Assembly (NCBI RefSeq): GCF_015291705.1
Contig: NZ_CP030050.1
Span: 9,177,001 to 9,241,000 of the forward strand
Direction of reading: 5' to 3'
DNA: 64,000 bases
Origin: Bradyrhizobium arachidis
Lineage (GTDB): Bacteria > Pseudomonadota > Alphaproteobacteria > Rhizobiales > Xanthobacteraceae
Positions 9,138 through 17,788 of the stretch are shown one piece after another; position 1 is the first letter of the stretch, and the number at the start of each line of letters is the position of its first letter. A program made the position numbers and the translations under genes. The notes beneath the pieces are model-generated. The model had not been told where the DNA came from. It made no database searches and worked only from the letters and a program-made list of their open reading frames with translations.

Positions 9138-9585
9138 AGGCCGCCACGCGCGGCAGCATCGCCATCAAGGTCCCGGTCATGGTGGCGATCAGCGTGGTCT
9201 TGCCCTCGTGCTCGGCAAAGGCTTTAGCCTCGCAGAAGGTCAGCGTGCGGCCGGGCTTGACCACCTCGGCCTTGAAGACGAAGCGCGTACCGCGGGCGGG
9301 CGCGAGCAGCGTGGTCTTGAACTCGACGGTCAGGATATCCGCCTCGGACGGCATCAGGGTGAAGGCGGCAACGCCGCAGGCATTGTCGAGGCCCGCGGTG
9401 ATGATGCCGGCATGGATAAAGCCGTTCTGCTGCGTCAAAGCCGGCGCGTGCAGCATTGCCAGCTCGACCTCGCCCGGCGCGAGACGTACGATCGCGATGC
9501 CGAGCGTGTGCATCGCCGGCTGGCCCTCGAACATGGCAATGGTCGCTGCGCGATAGCCCGGATTTCTCGGCTCGAATGCGGTCAT
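9136..9585 (-). CDS. PaaI-type hotdog-fold thioesterase
   Basis: A 149-residue single hotdog domain protein. The motif QNGFIHAGIITAGLDNACG (about 54-72) corresponds to the PaaI/YdiI active-site loop, where a Gly-rich helix carries the catalytic acid. It likely hydrolyses an acyl-CoA in the cytosol. It lies 3 bases downstream of a second thioesterase gene in the same operon, both divergent from a TetR regulator. Confidence 0.8.
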   Translation of the reverse strand: MTAFEPRNPGYRAATIAMFEGQPAMHTLGIAIVRLAPGEVELAMLHAPALTQQNGFIHAGIITAGLDNACGVAAFTLMPSEADILTVEFKTTLLAPARGTRFVFKAEVVKPGRTLTFCEAKAFAEHEGKTTLIATMTGTLMAMLPRVAA

Positions 9586-9588
9586 GGC

Positions 9589-10017
9589 TCAGGCCTCAAC
9601 CGGTTCGGCGAGATGCCGCAAAGCGACCCCGCGGATCGCATCCTCGAACGGCGCCGATTTGCGCTGGCGGCGATCCATGTGCACACCCGTGATCTCGCAA
9701 GTTGCGGCGATCTCGCCGGTCTCGGCATTCGTCATGTCATGCCGGAAGCGGATCGACTTGTCGCGGACCTCGAGCAAGTGGCTGCGGATCTCGACGATGT
9801 CGCCGGCGAGCAGCTCGCGCTTGTAGGTGATGTTCTGCTGCACGGCGGCCATGCCGCGGCCGGAGGAGCGCAGGTAGCTCGGCGTCAGCCCGAGGCGGGC
9901 GAACAGATTCCAGTTAGCCTCGTCGAACTTGCCGACATACCACATGATGTTCATGTGGCCGACGTGGTCGCATTGCCACGGATACACCGTGCCGCGATAG
10001 GTCGCCTCCTGCTCCAT
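9589..10017 (-). CDS. 4HBT/YbgC-type acyl-CoA thioesterase
   Basis: A 142-residue hotdog protein with the 4-hydroxybenzoyl-CoA thioesterase signature WQCDHVGHMNIMWYV (about 14-28), where the Asp is the catalytic residue. A good ribosome site (GGGAGA) precedes ATG at 10017. It starts the two-thioesterase operon. The upstream region carries two palindromes likely bound by the divergent TetR protein. The acyl-CoA substrate is unknown. Confidence 0.85.
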   Translation of the reverse strand: MEQEATYRGTVYPWQCDHVGHMNIMWYVGKFDEANWNLFARLGLTPSYLRSSGRGMAAVQQNITYKRELLAGDIVEIRSHLLEVRDKSIRFRHDMTNAETGEIAATCEITGVHMDRRQRKSAPFEDAIRGVALRHLAEPVEA

Positions 10018-10061
10018 CGCAATGTCTCCCTGCCCGTTTTCTTTCCGCCTTATTGGCTGAT

Positions 10062-10112
10062 TGATACGGTAGCGTATCAGGGCGCCGTCGCGTTAGCAAT
10101 ACGGCACCGTAT
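10062..10112. promoter_or_regulatory. Two palindromic operators in the thioesterase/tetR divergent promoter
   Basis: TGATACGGTAGCGTATCA (10062-10079) has 7-bp perfect arms around GTAG. ATACGGCACCGTAT (10099-10112) has 6-bp arms around CA. They share the GATACGG-like half site. The position between the thioesterase start (10017) and the tetR start (10136) suggests the TetR product autoregulates and controls the thioesterase operon. Inferred from symmetry only. Confidence 0.6.
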
Positions 10113-10135
10113 CAAGAACCGGTGAGGCTGATTTC

Positions 10136-10684
10136 ATGAGCGATGGCAAGGGCGACGTCTGGGTCGAGGCAGGGTTTGCCGAGCTCGCCCGCTCGGGGGT
10201 CGAGGGTGTCAGGGTCGAGGTGCTCGCCAAGAATCTCGGCGTCACCAAGGGCGGCTTCTACCGCCGCTTCGCCGATCGCGCCGCGCTGCTCGATCTCATG
10301 CTGGAACGCTGGCGCGAGGGACGCGCAGCCTCGATCGCGCAGCAGACCAGCCTGGACGGCGAGGCGCCGCGCGAGCGGCTGAAGGCGGTGATCCAGCTCT
10401 ATTCGGAGCGTCTCAATCCGGAGGGCATCGCGATCGAGCTCGCGATCCGGCAATGGGCCCGCTCGGACGAGAATGCGGCGGCGGCGGTGGCGAGCGTGGA
10501 TGCGGTGCGGCTGAAGCACGTGGCCGAGCTCTATCGCGCGACCGGCCTTGCGACGGAGGAGGCCGAGGCGCAGGCCTTCCTGTTCTACTGCTTCATCTTC
10601 GGCCAGAGCCTCTTGTTCGTCGAGCGCGGCCCGCGCAAGCGGTCGCAGCTGGTGGCGAAATCGGCGGAGAAGCTGCTGGATTAG
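10136..10684 (+). CDS. TetR-family transcriptional regulator
   Basis: A 182-residue protein with an N-terminal helix-turn-helix (VEVLAKNLGVTKGGFYRRF, about 23-41) typical of TetR, followed by an all-helical ligand domain. It is divergent from two acyl-CoA thioesterase genes, with paired palindromes between them, so it probably represses both directions in response to an acyl or related small molecule. The ligand cannot be deduced from sequence. Confidence 0.87.
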   Translation: MSDGKGDVWVEAGFAELARSGVEGVRVEVLAKNLGVTKGGFYRRFADRAALLDLMLERWREGRAASIAQQTSLDGEAPRERLKAVIQLYSERLNPEGIAIELAIRQWARSDENAAAAVASVDAVRLKHVAELYRATGLATEEAEAQAFLFYCFIFGQSLLFVERGPRKRSQLVAKSAEKLLD

Positions 10685-10704
10685 GCGCGAGAGGCCCAAG
10701 CAGA

Positions 10705-10729
10705 ATGGCCGGAGCGTTGCTCCGGCCAT
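10705..10729. terminator. Perfect 11-bp hairpin between convergent genes
   Basis: ATGGCCGGAGC and GCTCCGGCCAT flank a GTT loop between the ends of tetR and the convergent secreted-protein gene. There is no clear T-tract, so it is a probable bidirectional stem rather than a canonical terminator. Confidence 0.5.
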
Positions 10730-10745
10730 GGCATCAATTCGAAGC

Positions 10746-11234
10746 TCAGGCAGCGCCCTTCAGCTTCTTGTTGCATTCGCTGTAATAGCCGCCGCCCTTC
10801 TCGATCCACTTCATGCCGCCATTGCCGTTGGTGGCCTTGTTGGCGTTGTACTGGTCGACGCAGGTGTGCAGCCGCGCCTTGCCGGCGGTCTCCTTGGAGT
10901 ATTTCGGATCGACCGCATTCGGATAGATCGCAGGTCCCGCCGGCAGGGTCGGCGCGGCGGGAGCGGCTTCCTTCTTCGCCTGCTTCGGCTCGGCGGGGGC
11001 GGCGGGCGCAGCCGGAGCGGCCGCGGTCGGCGCCGCAGCGGGGGTCGCGTCCGCGCCGCACTGGGCCTTGCGGAAGTCATTCCACTTCATGGTGCCGAGC
11101 GAGCCGTCCTTCTTGGCGGCCTGATATTTCGCGCTGCACTCCTGCGAGGTCAGCGCCTGCGCCGGCGCGCCCGCCGCCAGAACGGCAAAGCCCGACACCG
11201 CAATCGCACACAGCAATTTCGATTGATTGGTCAT
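10746..11234 (-). CDS. Secreted protein with two related Cys motifs and an Ala/Pro linker
   Basis: A 162-residue protein with a signal peptide (about 1-28, cleavage near AQA-LTS). Two similar segments, CSAKYQAAKKDGSLGTMKW ending in C, and CVDQYNANKATNGNGGMKW ending in C, are separated by an Ala/Pro/Lys-rich low-complexity linker (about 63-102). This suggests an internal duplication of a small two-Cys module. The ribosome site GGAGGAG is good. Function unknown; the repeats recall small periplasmic PsiF-like modules, and a PsiF-type gene lies next door, divergently. Confidence 0.65.
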   Translation of the reverse strand: MTNQSKLLCAIAVSGFAVLAAGAPAQALTSQECSAKYQAAKKDGSLGTMKWNDFRKAQCGADATPAAAPTAAAPAAPAAPAEPKQAKKEAAPAAPTLPAGPAIYPNAVDPKYSKETAGKARLHTCVDQYNANKATNGNGGMKWIEKGGGYYSECNKKLKGAA

Positions 11235-11447
11235 CCCTGGATCTCCTCCTTGGTCTTCCCTTGGTCGTTCCCTGGGGAAGCGAAACGAACATTGCTATCC
11301 TAGCGTGCCGCCCGCTTGCGACAAGGAAGCGATGGCGCCGGCCGCCAAAATATAGTGATGACGCCGTTCAAATTATTCATGTCGCGTTCAGCAACACGAG
11401 CCGACGTTCGCAGCCCTTCGCCATTCTCGCAAGAAGAGTGCAACACC

Positions 11448-11717
11448 ATGACCTTCACGACCCGCCTCGCCGTCGTCGCTCTCGCCTCCCTGCTCGCTTC
11501 CGGCACCGCGTTCGCACAGACCGCCGCGCCGGCCGCCAAAACCGAAGCCACCACCACCGACAAGAAGGCGCCGAAGGAGCACTCGGCCGAGTCGCTGGAA
11601 TGCTCCAAGCAGGCCGACGCCAAGGGCCTGCACGGCAAGGAGCGCAAGAAATTCCGCTCCGAATGCATCAAGACCGCGAAGGCCGGCACCGCCGCCCCCG
11701 CCGCCGACAAGAAGTAA
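11448..11717 (+). CDS. PsiF-repeat family small periplasmic protein
   Basis: An 89-residue protein. The signal peptide (about 1-23, cleavage after AFA) is followed by an Ala/Thr/Lys-rich stretch. A PsiF-type module follows, with paired Cys in ECSKQADAKGLHGKERKKF and SECIKTAK. PsiF is a phosphate-starvation-inducible protein in enterobacteria; its molecular role is not known. ATG at 11448 gives a normal signal peptide, so the longer in-frame reading is rejected. Confidence 0.7.
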   Translation: MTFTTRLAVVALASLLASGTAFAQTAAPAAKTEATTTDKKAPKEHSAESLECSKQADAKGLHGKERKKFRSECIKTAKAGTAAPAADKK

Positions 11718-11818
11718 ATCCGTCACAATACGGCTCGCGAACACCGGTGGGAGACGCGCGCATTGCGGCATGACGAGCCTGCAATTGTGCGCCTCCCGCT
11801 GATTTGCGATAAGGTGGC

Positions 11819-12904
11819 GTGAAGCAAATCACCACCTCCCTGCCGTTCGAATGGCCGAGCCGTGCCAAGCTCTTGAGCACGGTGGAGACGCTCGTCATCG
11901 GCACCGCCGGCGGCCTCATGTTTCTGCTCGCCGGCCTTCCCGGCGGGCTGATCTCGGGCTCGATGATCGCGGTCGGCATCGCGGCGATCGCCGGCCGCCA
12001 GCTGTCCCTGCCGCCGATCCTGACCCAAACGGTCCTCGTGCTGCTCGGCATCTCGCTCGGCTCCGTGGTCTCGCGCCATCTGATCCAGCAGGTCAGTGCC
12101 TATCCCTTCACCATCGGTCTGCTCGCGCTCGCCACCTTCTGCTCGACCTTCGGCTCGAGTTATTACCTCCAGCGCATCCATGGCTGGGACCGCACCTCGG
12201 CCTTCCTCGCCGGCAGCCCCGGCGCGCTGTCGCAAATCACGATTTTGGCGGTCGAGCGCGGCGCCGACCTGCCGGGCATCGCCGTGGTGCAGACCATGCG
12301 CGTCATCATCCTCACCGCGGCACTGCCGATGGTGCTGGCGATCGCGGGCGTCGCGCCCTCCGCCGCACCGACGCTGACGACGACGATCGCCTCGCCGCTC
12401 GACCTCGTTGAGCTGGTCGCAGCCTCGCTGGCCGCCGCGCTTTTGTTGCGGCTGGTCAAGTTTCCGGCGAGCTGGATGTTCGGCGCGATGATCGCCTCCA
12501 GCGTGCTGCATGGCGCGGGCTGGGTCGAGGGCGGCCTGCCGAACTGGGTGCGCGGGGTGGCGCTGATCGGCATCGGCGCGCTGATCGGCAGCCGCTTCGC
12601 GCGGATGCGGATCAAGACGCTGGCCGGCCACATCAACGCGGCGCTCGGCTCGTTTGCCGTCGCGATCGCCGTCTCCGCGATCTTCGTCGGCATCGTCGCG
12701 CTCACCACGCAGGTGAAGTTCTCCGACGTCGTCGTCGCCTTCGCGCCGGGCGCGATGGACGCGATGCTGGCGCTGGCGCTCACCCTGCACATCGACCCGA
12801 TCTTCGTCGGCGCCCATCACCTCTCGCGCTTCGTGTTCGTCACGATCGCAACGCCCGGCATCGTGCACCTGTTCGGCCGCACGCAGGACGATGTGGATGA
12901 TTGA
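11819..12904 (+). CDS. AbrB-family membrane protein (putative ammonia monooxygenase-type permease)
   Basis: A 361-residue polytopic inner-membrane protein with about ten hydrophobic segments arranged as two similar halves. Both halves contain the family pattern PG-rich loop then helix: LAGSPGALSQITILAVERGADLPG region in the first and FAPGAMDAMLALALTLHIDP region in the second. This duplication defines the membrane AbrB (DUF/ammonia monooxygenase) family. Transport substrate unknown. GTG at 11819 is the start used here. Confidence 0.75.
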   Translation: MKQITTSLPFEWPSRAKLLSTVETLVIGTAGGLMFLLAGLPGGLISGSMIAVGIAAIAGRQLSLPPILTQTVLVLLGISLGSVVSRHLIQQVSAYPFTIGLLALATFCSTFGSSYYLQRIHGWDRTSAFLAGSPGALSQITILAVERGADLPGIAVVQTMRVIILTAALPMVLAIAGVAPSAAPTLTTTIASPLDLVELVAASLAAALLLRLVKFPASWMFGAMIASSVLHGAGWVEGGLPNWVRGVALIGIGALIGSRFARMRIKTLAGHINAALGSFAVAIAVSAIFVGIVALTTQVKFSDVVVAFAPGAMDAMLALALTLHIDPIFVGAHHLSRFVFVTIATPGIVHLFGRTQDDVDD

Positions 12905-12937
12905 CGGGGCACAGCTCACGTAGCGGAGCACAGCTCT

Positions 12938-13031
12938 CGTAGGGTGGGCAAAGGCGCACCAGCGCCGTGCCCACCATTTTACTCCGTATCGCTGGGAGAT
13001 CGTGGGCACGCTTCGCTTTGCCCACCCTACG
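12938..13031. repeat. Palindromic intergenic repeat (GTAGGGTGGGCAAAG type)
   Basis: Outer arms CGTAGGGTGGGCAAAG and CTTTGCCCACCCTACG enclose inner arms CCGTGCCCAC and GTGGGCACG. From memory this is a dispersed repeat frequent between genes in Bradyrhizobium. It lies between the abrB-type and dsbB genes, which converge, and would form a long stem in RNA. Confidence 0.7.
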
Positions 13032-13050
13032 GCAGCTATGACTACGGCGG

Positions 13051-13593
13051 CTACGCGCGCTTCGCCGTCCGCACAAATCCCCATGCGGCGATCGCAGCCA
13101 TCAAGAGCGAGATCAGCACGTTGTAGCCGGCGAGCGAAAGGCCGAGGAAACGCCACTGCACCTCGTCGCAGCGCACCACCTTCACGGTGTCGAGCTTCGA
13201 CAGCAGATCGGCGGCGCTGCCGAGATTGACCACCGGACCGGAGCAGTCGGTCGGTCCCTGCCAAAAGCCCCATTCGACGCCGGAGTGGTAGGTGCCGAGC
13301 CCGGCATTGGCGAGCGTCGCCAGAGCGAGAATGGCGAGCCCCGCGAGCAACAGCGGCCGCGGCGCACCGCACCGCGCCGCAAGCGCCGTCAGCGCGCCGA
13401 GCGGGATCGCGAGGTAGTAGGCGTAGCGCTGCTCCAGGCACAGCGGACAGGGCAGGATCTCCAGCACGAGCTGGAAGAACCAGGCGCCTGCGATGGTCGC
13501 CGTCGCGATCAAGGTGACCAGCACCGAGGCGGTCAGCGCGGGACCGGCGCTGTTCTGCCTGAACGCAGCTATTGCGGCACTCTGGGTCGTCAC
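13051..13593 (-). CDS. DsbB-family disulfide bond formation protein
   Basis: A 180-residue inner-membrane quinone reductase that reoxidises DsbA. It has four membrane segments. The first redox pair is CPLC in ILPCPLCLEQRYAYY, and the second pair lies in the periplasmic loop (GPTDCSG and VVRCDE). The start GTG at 13593 (VTTQSAAIAAF) has an AGAGG site upstream; the longer frame would run into the tRNA and lacks family similarity. Partner candidates include the DsbA-like protein at 8.3-8.9 kb. Confidence 0.85.
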   Translation of the reverse strand: MTTQSAAIAAFRQNSAGPALTASVLVTLIATATIAGAWFFQLVLEILPCPLCLEQRYAYYLAIPLGALTALAARCGAPRPLLLAGLAILALATLANAGLGTYHSGVEWGFWQGPTDCSGPVVNLGSAADLLSKLDTVKVVRCDEVQWRFLGLSLAGYNVLISLLMAAIAAWGFVRTAKRA

Positions 13594-13751
13594 GGCAGCC
13601 TCTTCTCGACGGGTCGCGTTTGAAGGCTGTAACCCCGGCCCATGCGGCTGTCGAGAACGGCCGGGATCACTTTGGCGCGGGTTGACCTCGCTTTGTCCAT
13701 GGCTATAGTCCGCCGGCTTCGCGACGCCCTCCCTGGAGGGGCCGACCGAGG

Positions 13752-13836
13752 GCCCCTGTGGCGGAACTGGTAGACGCGCTCGACTCAAAATCGAGTTCCG
13801 CAAGGAGTGCTGGTTCGATTCCGGCCAGGGGCACCA
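13752..13836 (+). tRNA. tRNA-Leu (anticodon CAA)
   Basis: An 85-base cloverleaf. Acceptor arms GCCCCTG and CAGGGGC are followed by ACCA. The anticodon stem CTCGA/TCGAG has loop CTCAAAA giving anticodon CAA. There is a long class II variable arm, and T arm GCTGG-TTCGATT-CCGGC. It is complete with an encoded CCA. An integrase gene starts about 210 bases downstream, so the 3-prime end of this tRNA is the probable integration site. Confidence 0.95.
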
Positions 13837-13937
13837 ACTAGGCTGTTCAAGCCCGTTCTAAAACGTCCGCAACCGTTCGCGCAGTGTCCGGAAACCCTTG
13901 AAAAATAGGCCTTTCCACGTACATTCCGGTTCGTCAC

Positions 13938-14005
13938 CGTTTGTTCTCCTCCGATCCCAGCCGCCCGATTTGCTGGTATTTTTGCTGGTATCGGGAGAAC
14001 AAACG
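13938..14005. repeat. Inverted repeat enclosing two direct repeats upstream of integrase
   Basis: A perfect 12-bp inverted repeat CGTTTGTTCTCC (13938-13949) and GGAGAACAAACG (13994-14005). It encloses two direct copies of TTTGCTGGTAT (13969-13979 and 13981-13991). Position between the tRNA and the integrase start suggests integrase arm sites or an integrase promoter/operator. Function is inferred from placement only. Confidence 0.5.
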
Positions 14006-14047
14006 TTCACGGCGACTTTCGCTTTTCCGAATGAAGGAATTGAGCAG

Positions 14048-15418
14048 ATGGCCGGCAAGAACGACGGCGCATGCGCCAATCCCAAGCAGATCAGGACAGA
14101 CGTCGACTGCCGCGCCGCCCGACCGAAATTCGACAATGGCGCGTGGAGTCCCGCCAAGATTTCCGACGTGACCGGCGGCTGGCTCTATCTCTTCGTCACG
14201 CCGGACGTGAGCAGGCCCGGCAACGCTGCCTCCAAGCTCTGGCGGATGGACTACCGCTTCCACGGCCGTCAGAAAACCTACTCGATCGGTCCTTACGGCA
14301 ACGGCAAGGATGGCACGTTCTCGCTCGCCGACGCGCGGCGCGAGCGCGACAAGGCCAAAGACCTGCTCAGGGACGGCAAAGACCCGAGCACCGAGAGGCA
14401 GCTCGACAAGCACAGGCAGGCCGCCGCCCGGTCTTTCGCGCAGTGGGCCGATGAATGGCTCGCCAAGAAGAAGGTGGAAAAGGTCAAGCGCGGCAGGATC
14501 GTCGCAGTGCGCGACCCCAAGACCGTCGAGGTGCTTGAGCTGCGCGTCGGCTACGTCAAGGCTCGCTTCGGCAAGCTCAGCAGGCTGGACATCAAGCGTC
14601 CGGACGTGCTCGCTTTCCTGCGTTCATACGAAGCCGAGGGAAAACTGGAAACCCGGGACCGCGTGCGCAGCATCTGTGAGCAAATCTGCGACTATGCCGA
14701 TGTTGAAGGCGACGGCTACAATCCATTCCGAAACCTGAATGGGCAGATGATTGCCAACATTTCGACGCCGCGTCCGGGTGTCACCGAACCACGCGACGTG
14801 ACCCGCGTTTTCAAGCTCATCAGTGCACCGTGGGCGAGAGCGAGGTTTAATGACGTTGTTGGCTTCGCCTTACGCTTCGATGCGCTGACCATTCCTCGAC
14901 CCGGCATGGTCAATGAAATGGAGTGGAGCGAGGTTGATTGGGACTCCGAACGCTGGACTATTCCAGCCACCAAGATGAAGACCGGTTGGGACCATGTCGT
15001 GCCTTTGTCACGGCAAGCACTCGCAATCCTCCGCAGCGTTCAGAAACTGACCGGCCATCGCCGGTACACGTTTTCCTGCTCGAAGGATGCCCCGCTATCG
15101 AACAACACTCTCAATAAGCGCTTGCGGTTGCTTGGCATAGACACCAAGACTGATCATTGTGCCCACGGATTCCGGACCACCTTCTCAACCCTGTCTCACC
15201 ACGAAGAGATCAAGGATGCCAAGGCATGGGATGGCGATGTCGTCGAGCTGCAGCTCGCGCATCTCGATAACTCTACTGTGGAAGGTCTCTACAAGAAACA
15301 CGGACCGCTCGCCCTGATCGGCTCGCGCACGAAGCTGATGCAGCATTGGGCTGATCGGATCGACTACTGGCTCGATCCCAAGAAGGTAATGCCAATCAAG
15401 GCAGGCGAGCAGAGTTGA
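14048..15418 (+). CDS. P4-type tyrosine recombinase / genomic island integrase
   Basis: A 456-residue site-specific recombinase. The N-terminal arm-binding domain (DUF4102-like, about 30-130, with MDYRFHGRQKTYSIGPYG) is followed by a core-binding SAM-like domain and the catalytic domain. Catalytic residues seen are Arg in IPRPGMVNEMEW, the HxxR box CAHGFRTTFS, the downstream His in LAHLDN, and the Tyr nucleophile in VEGLYKKH. ATG at 14048 (MAGKNDG) has a GAAGGAA site; the longer frame reads through the 13.94-14.00 kb inverted repeat. Its position just after tRNA-Leu marks an island boundary. Confidence 0.88.
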   Translation: MAGKNDGACANPKQIRTDVDCRAARPKFDNGAWSPAKISDVTGGWLYLFVTPDVSRPGNAASKLWRMDYRFHGRQKTYSIGPYGNGKDGTFSLADARRERDKAKDLLRDGKDPSTERQLDKHRQAAARSFAQWADEWLAKKKVEKVKRGRIVAVRDPKTVEVLELRVGYVKARFGKLSRLDIKRPDVLAFLRSYEAEGKLETRDRVRSICEQICDYADVEGDGYNPFRNLNGQMIANISTPRPGVTEPRDVTRVFKLISAPWARARFNDVVGFALRFDALTIPRPGMVNEMEWSEVDWDSERWTIPATKMKTGWDHVVPLSRQALAILRSVQKLTGHRRYTFSCSKDAPLSNNTLNKRLRLLGIDTKTDHCAHGFRTTFSTLSHHEEIKDAKAWDGDVVELQLAHLDNSTVEGLYKKHGPLALIGSRTKLMQHWADRIDYWLDPKKVMPIKAGEQS

Positions 15419-15874
15419 GGCAACGTTCATTGTTGCTCAATTCAATCCGTGGCAAGCTGATATTGGCAAGAAATGGTCTGTGTGGGTTCGCGATCTGACC
15501 GAGCCCCCGCCTCTCGAACGCGGTGGCCATCCTCTAAGCTATTGATTTCACTGGTAGCAATAGGCCTTTCCGTCACGCTTTGTTCACGGTCGTTTCACCA
15601 ATTCGTTGCGACGTTCTTGAGACCGCGACCCGTTGGGGCGGGATGGCACCTGCAACCGGGCATTCCTATGGAGCACGAGATAAAACTGTCAACCTCGACA
15701 GGGAAAAAGAAACATATCTCTTAAAAATGGCGACCCAACGCATCAAAACGTCTAATGGTCGCGTGATCATCACGTAAGAACTTCCACCCAACCGCCATGT
15801 GAAAGGCGGAGTTGCCTCGCGTGGGCGCGGACGTCTCAAGTGCCTACGAGCGATGCGCCGCTGGCAGGAACCGG
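15419..15874. other. 456-base region without a convincing gene
   Basis: Lies between the convergent ends of the integrase and the chemoreceptor. Only short, unlikely reading frames are present (for example 15580-15777), with no ribosome site or recognisable product. GC appears lower than in neighbouring genes. It may contain remnants of integrated DNA. Confidence 0.5.
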
Positions 15875-17563
15875 TCAGGCGGCTCGCATTTTGGTCAGAA
15901 ATTGGTCTACCGCCGTACGCAGCATATCCGACTGATTCTCCAACCCGCGCGCGTTAGTGAGAACGTCGCCGGCTGCTGTACCGGTGGCGGCCGCTGCGGT
16001 GCTGACGCTGCCTATATGGCCTCTGATTTCGCTGGAACCCGCGGCAACGGACTGGATGTTGCGCGCAATTTCGCTTGTCGCAGCACTCTGCTCCTCGACC
16101 GCGGAGGAAATGCTCAGCGTGATGTCACTCATCCTGGCGATCGTTTGCGTAATTCCGTTAATGGCGAGAACTGCGTCGTTTGTGGTTGCCTGCATGGTCT
16201 CGATCTGCGCGGAGATCTCCTCCGTTGCCTTTGCCGTCTGATTGGCAAGCGCTTTAACCTCGGCTGCCACGACAGCAAATCCGCGTCCGGCGTCGCCGGC
16301 ACGCGCCGCTTCGATCGTCGCGTTGAGGGCCAGGAGATTGGTCTGCGTGGCGATACTATGGATGAGCTGGACGACTTCGCCGATCTTTTCGGCTCCGCTT
16401 GCCAAGACCTGCACCGTAGCGTTTGTGCGCTCAGCGTCACCAACAGCTTGGCGCGCGACCTCGGTCGACTGCAACACCTGTTGCGATATCTCCCTTACCG
16501 ACGCAGATAATTCTTCGGCGGCGGCGGCTACCATTTCGACGTTCCCGGACGCTTTTTCTGACGCAGCGTCGACGGTGGACGCGCGCAGACTAGCATCGCT
16601 GGCGGTCGTCGTCATAATATCCGCTGTGCCCTGCATATCGGCGGCTGAAGCGGCGACCGCACGAACGATGCCATCGACGCTTTGCTCAAAATCATTCGCA
16701 ATGCTCTCCAAGGTGGCACGGCGCTCGGCAGCCGTGCGTCGTTGAGCTTCGGCCGCGATCTGCTCCAGCCCCCGAATGCGAATCGCGCTTTCCTTGAACA
16801 CTTGGACGGTCGCGGCCATTGCGCCGATCTCATCTTTCCGACCTACACCTGGAATGTCCTGTTCGAGTTCGCCGTCAGCGAGCCGCCTCATGCACGTGCC
16901 AAGTACTGCCAACGGTTTAGTGATGCTGCGGCCGAGGAACCAGGCGATGACACCCGAGACCAGTCCGATCACGATGATGGCACCCCCGAGCGACCACATG
17001 ATCGGTTGCAGCTTGGCATCAAGATCATCCAGATACGCGCCGGAACCGACGAACATGTCCCATCCGGGAATGCCTACCGCGTAGGACAGCTTCCTGATCG
17101 GCTCCTTTTCGCCGGGCCTCATAAACTCGTAACGCAGCACGACATCGCCGTTCGCCGCCACGCCGTCCCGCAGTTCGCGGATCAGCGCACGTCCGTTGGT
17201 CTTGCCGTCAAGACGATTGACCCCAATTGTCTTTGGATCCTGAGAGGCGACCGCGACACCTTCCATCGTATTTGCGAAAATATAGCCCGCGCCCTTGTCA
17301 TACGTCATCGTCTGAGCACGGCGGGAGAATTCAGCAATTGCAGCCTCTTTGGTGAGTTGGCCTGCCTCGACTTGCTTCTGCAAGCCTAATGCAAAGTTCT
17401 TGGCGATCTCGACGATGGCGCGGGTCTGTTCGACACGCGAATTGATCATTTCCTTCTGCATCAAATAGCCCGCAAGCAATCCAGCTGAGAAGAGGCCCAG
17501 CATCGAGATCGCAACTAGAATGCTGATCTTGGGAGTGATCGGCAGGTTATTGAGTGGTTTCAA
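15875..17563 (-). CDS. Methyl-accepting chemotaxis protein with periplasmic sCache domain
   Basis: A 562-residue chemoreceptor. One helix (about 10-30) is followed by a periplasmic single-Cache-2 domain (about 35-185, motif [28 protein letters not shown]), a second helix (about 195-215), HAMP ([10 protein letters not shown]), and the signalling hairpin tip [20 protein letters not shown]. The start chosen is TTG at 17563, which has GGAGA nine bases upstream; the only in-frame ATGs lie about 180 or more bases upstream in non-conserved sequence. sCache_2 receptors typically sense small carboxylates. Proximity to the nicotinate operon suggests, but does not show, a role in sensing its substrate. 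Confidence 0.85.
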   Translation of the reverse strand: MKPLNNLPITPKISILVAISMLGLFSAGLLAGYLMQKEMINSRVEQTRAIVEIAKNFALGLQKQVEAGQLTKEAAIAEFSRRAQTMTYDKGAGYIFANTMEGVAVASQDPKTIGVNRLDGKTNGRALIRELRDGVAANGDVVLRYEFMRPGEKEPIRKLSYAVGIPGWDMFVGSGAYLDDLDAKLQPIMWSLGGAIIVIGLVSGVIAWFLGRSITKPLAVLGTCMRRLADGELEQDIPGVGRKDEIGAMAATVQVFKESAIRIRGLEQIAAEAQRRTAAERRATLESIANDFEQSVDGIVRAVAASAADMQGTADIMTTTASDASLRASTVDAASEKASGNVEMVAAAAEELSASVREISQQVLQSTEVARQAVGDAERTNATVQVLASGAEKIGEVVQLIHSIATQTNLLALNATIEAARAGDAGRGFAVVAAEVKALANQTAKATEEISAQIETMQATTNDAVLAINGITQTIARMSDITLSISSAVEEQSAATSEIARNIQSVAAGSSEIRGHIGSVSTAAAATGTAAGDVLTNARGLENQSDMLRTAVDQFLTKMRAA

Positions 17564-17613
17564 GGAACGTCTCCAAGGCAACTGCCCGGCGGGCTCAGGC
17601 GCATAGATTATTG

Positions 17614-17625
17614 CTTGTATACAAG
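17614..17625. promoter_or_regulatory. Perfect 12-bp palindrome upstream of chemoreceptor gene
   Basis: CTTGTATACAAG is a perfect palindrome 51 bases upstream of the proposed start. The TTGTATACAA core fits the general operator pattern of FadR/VanR-type GntR regulators (TNGTNNNACNA). No GntR gene is present in the window, so the cognate protein would be elsewhere. Confidence 0.4.
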
Positions 17626-17788
17626 TGATCTGTTTAGGTTTCGTTACAGCCGCTACAAGTCGGCCAACACTTGCGCCATGTTGACCAGGATCGGATGACG
17701 GAGTGCCAGCTCCTTTCCAGTGCGCATGCATCGACGAGATGAGCAGGTCGACAACCCTCATCTCGCCGGTCAAGCCCTTCCACCAGCG

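Noticed and set aside
11723..13441. 572-codon minus-strand frame spanning abrB-type gene and dsbB
   Set aside because: Crosses a palindromic repeat and two real genes in other frames; residue makeup (Asp/Arg/Gly/Gln-rich) is not protein-like.
15473..15777. Short plus-strand frames after the integrase
   Set aside because: No ribosome site, no conserved motif, overlapping frames; treated as non-coding.
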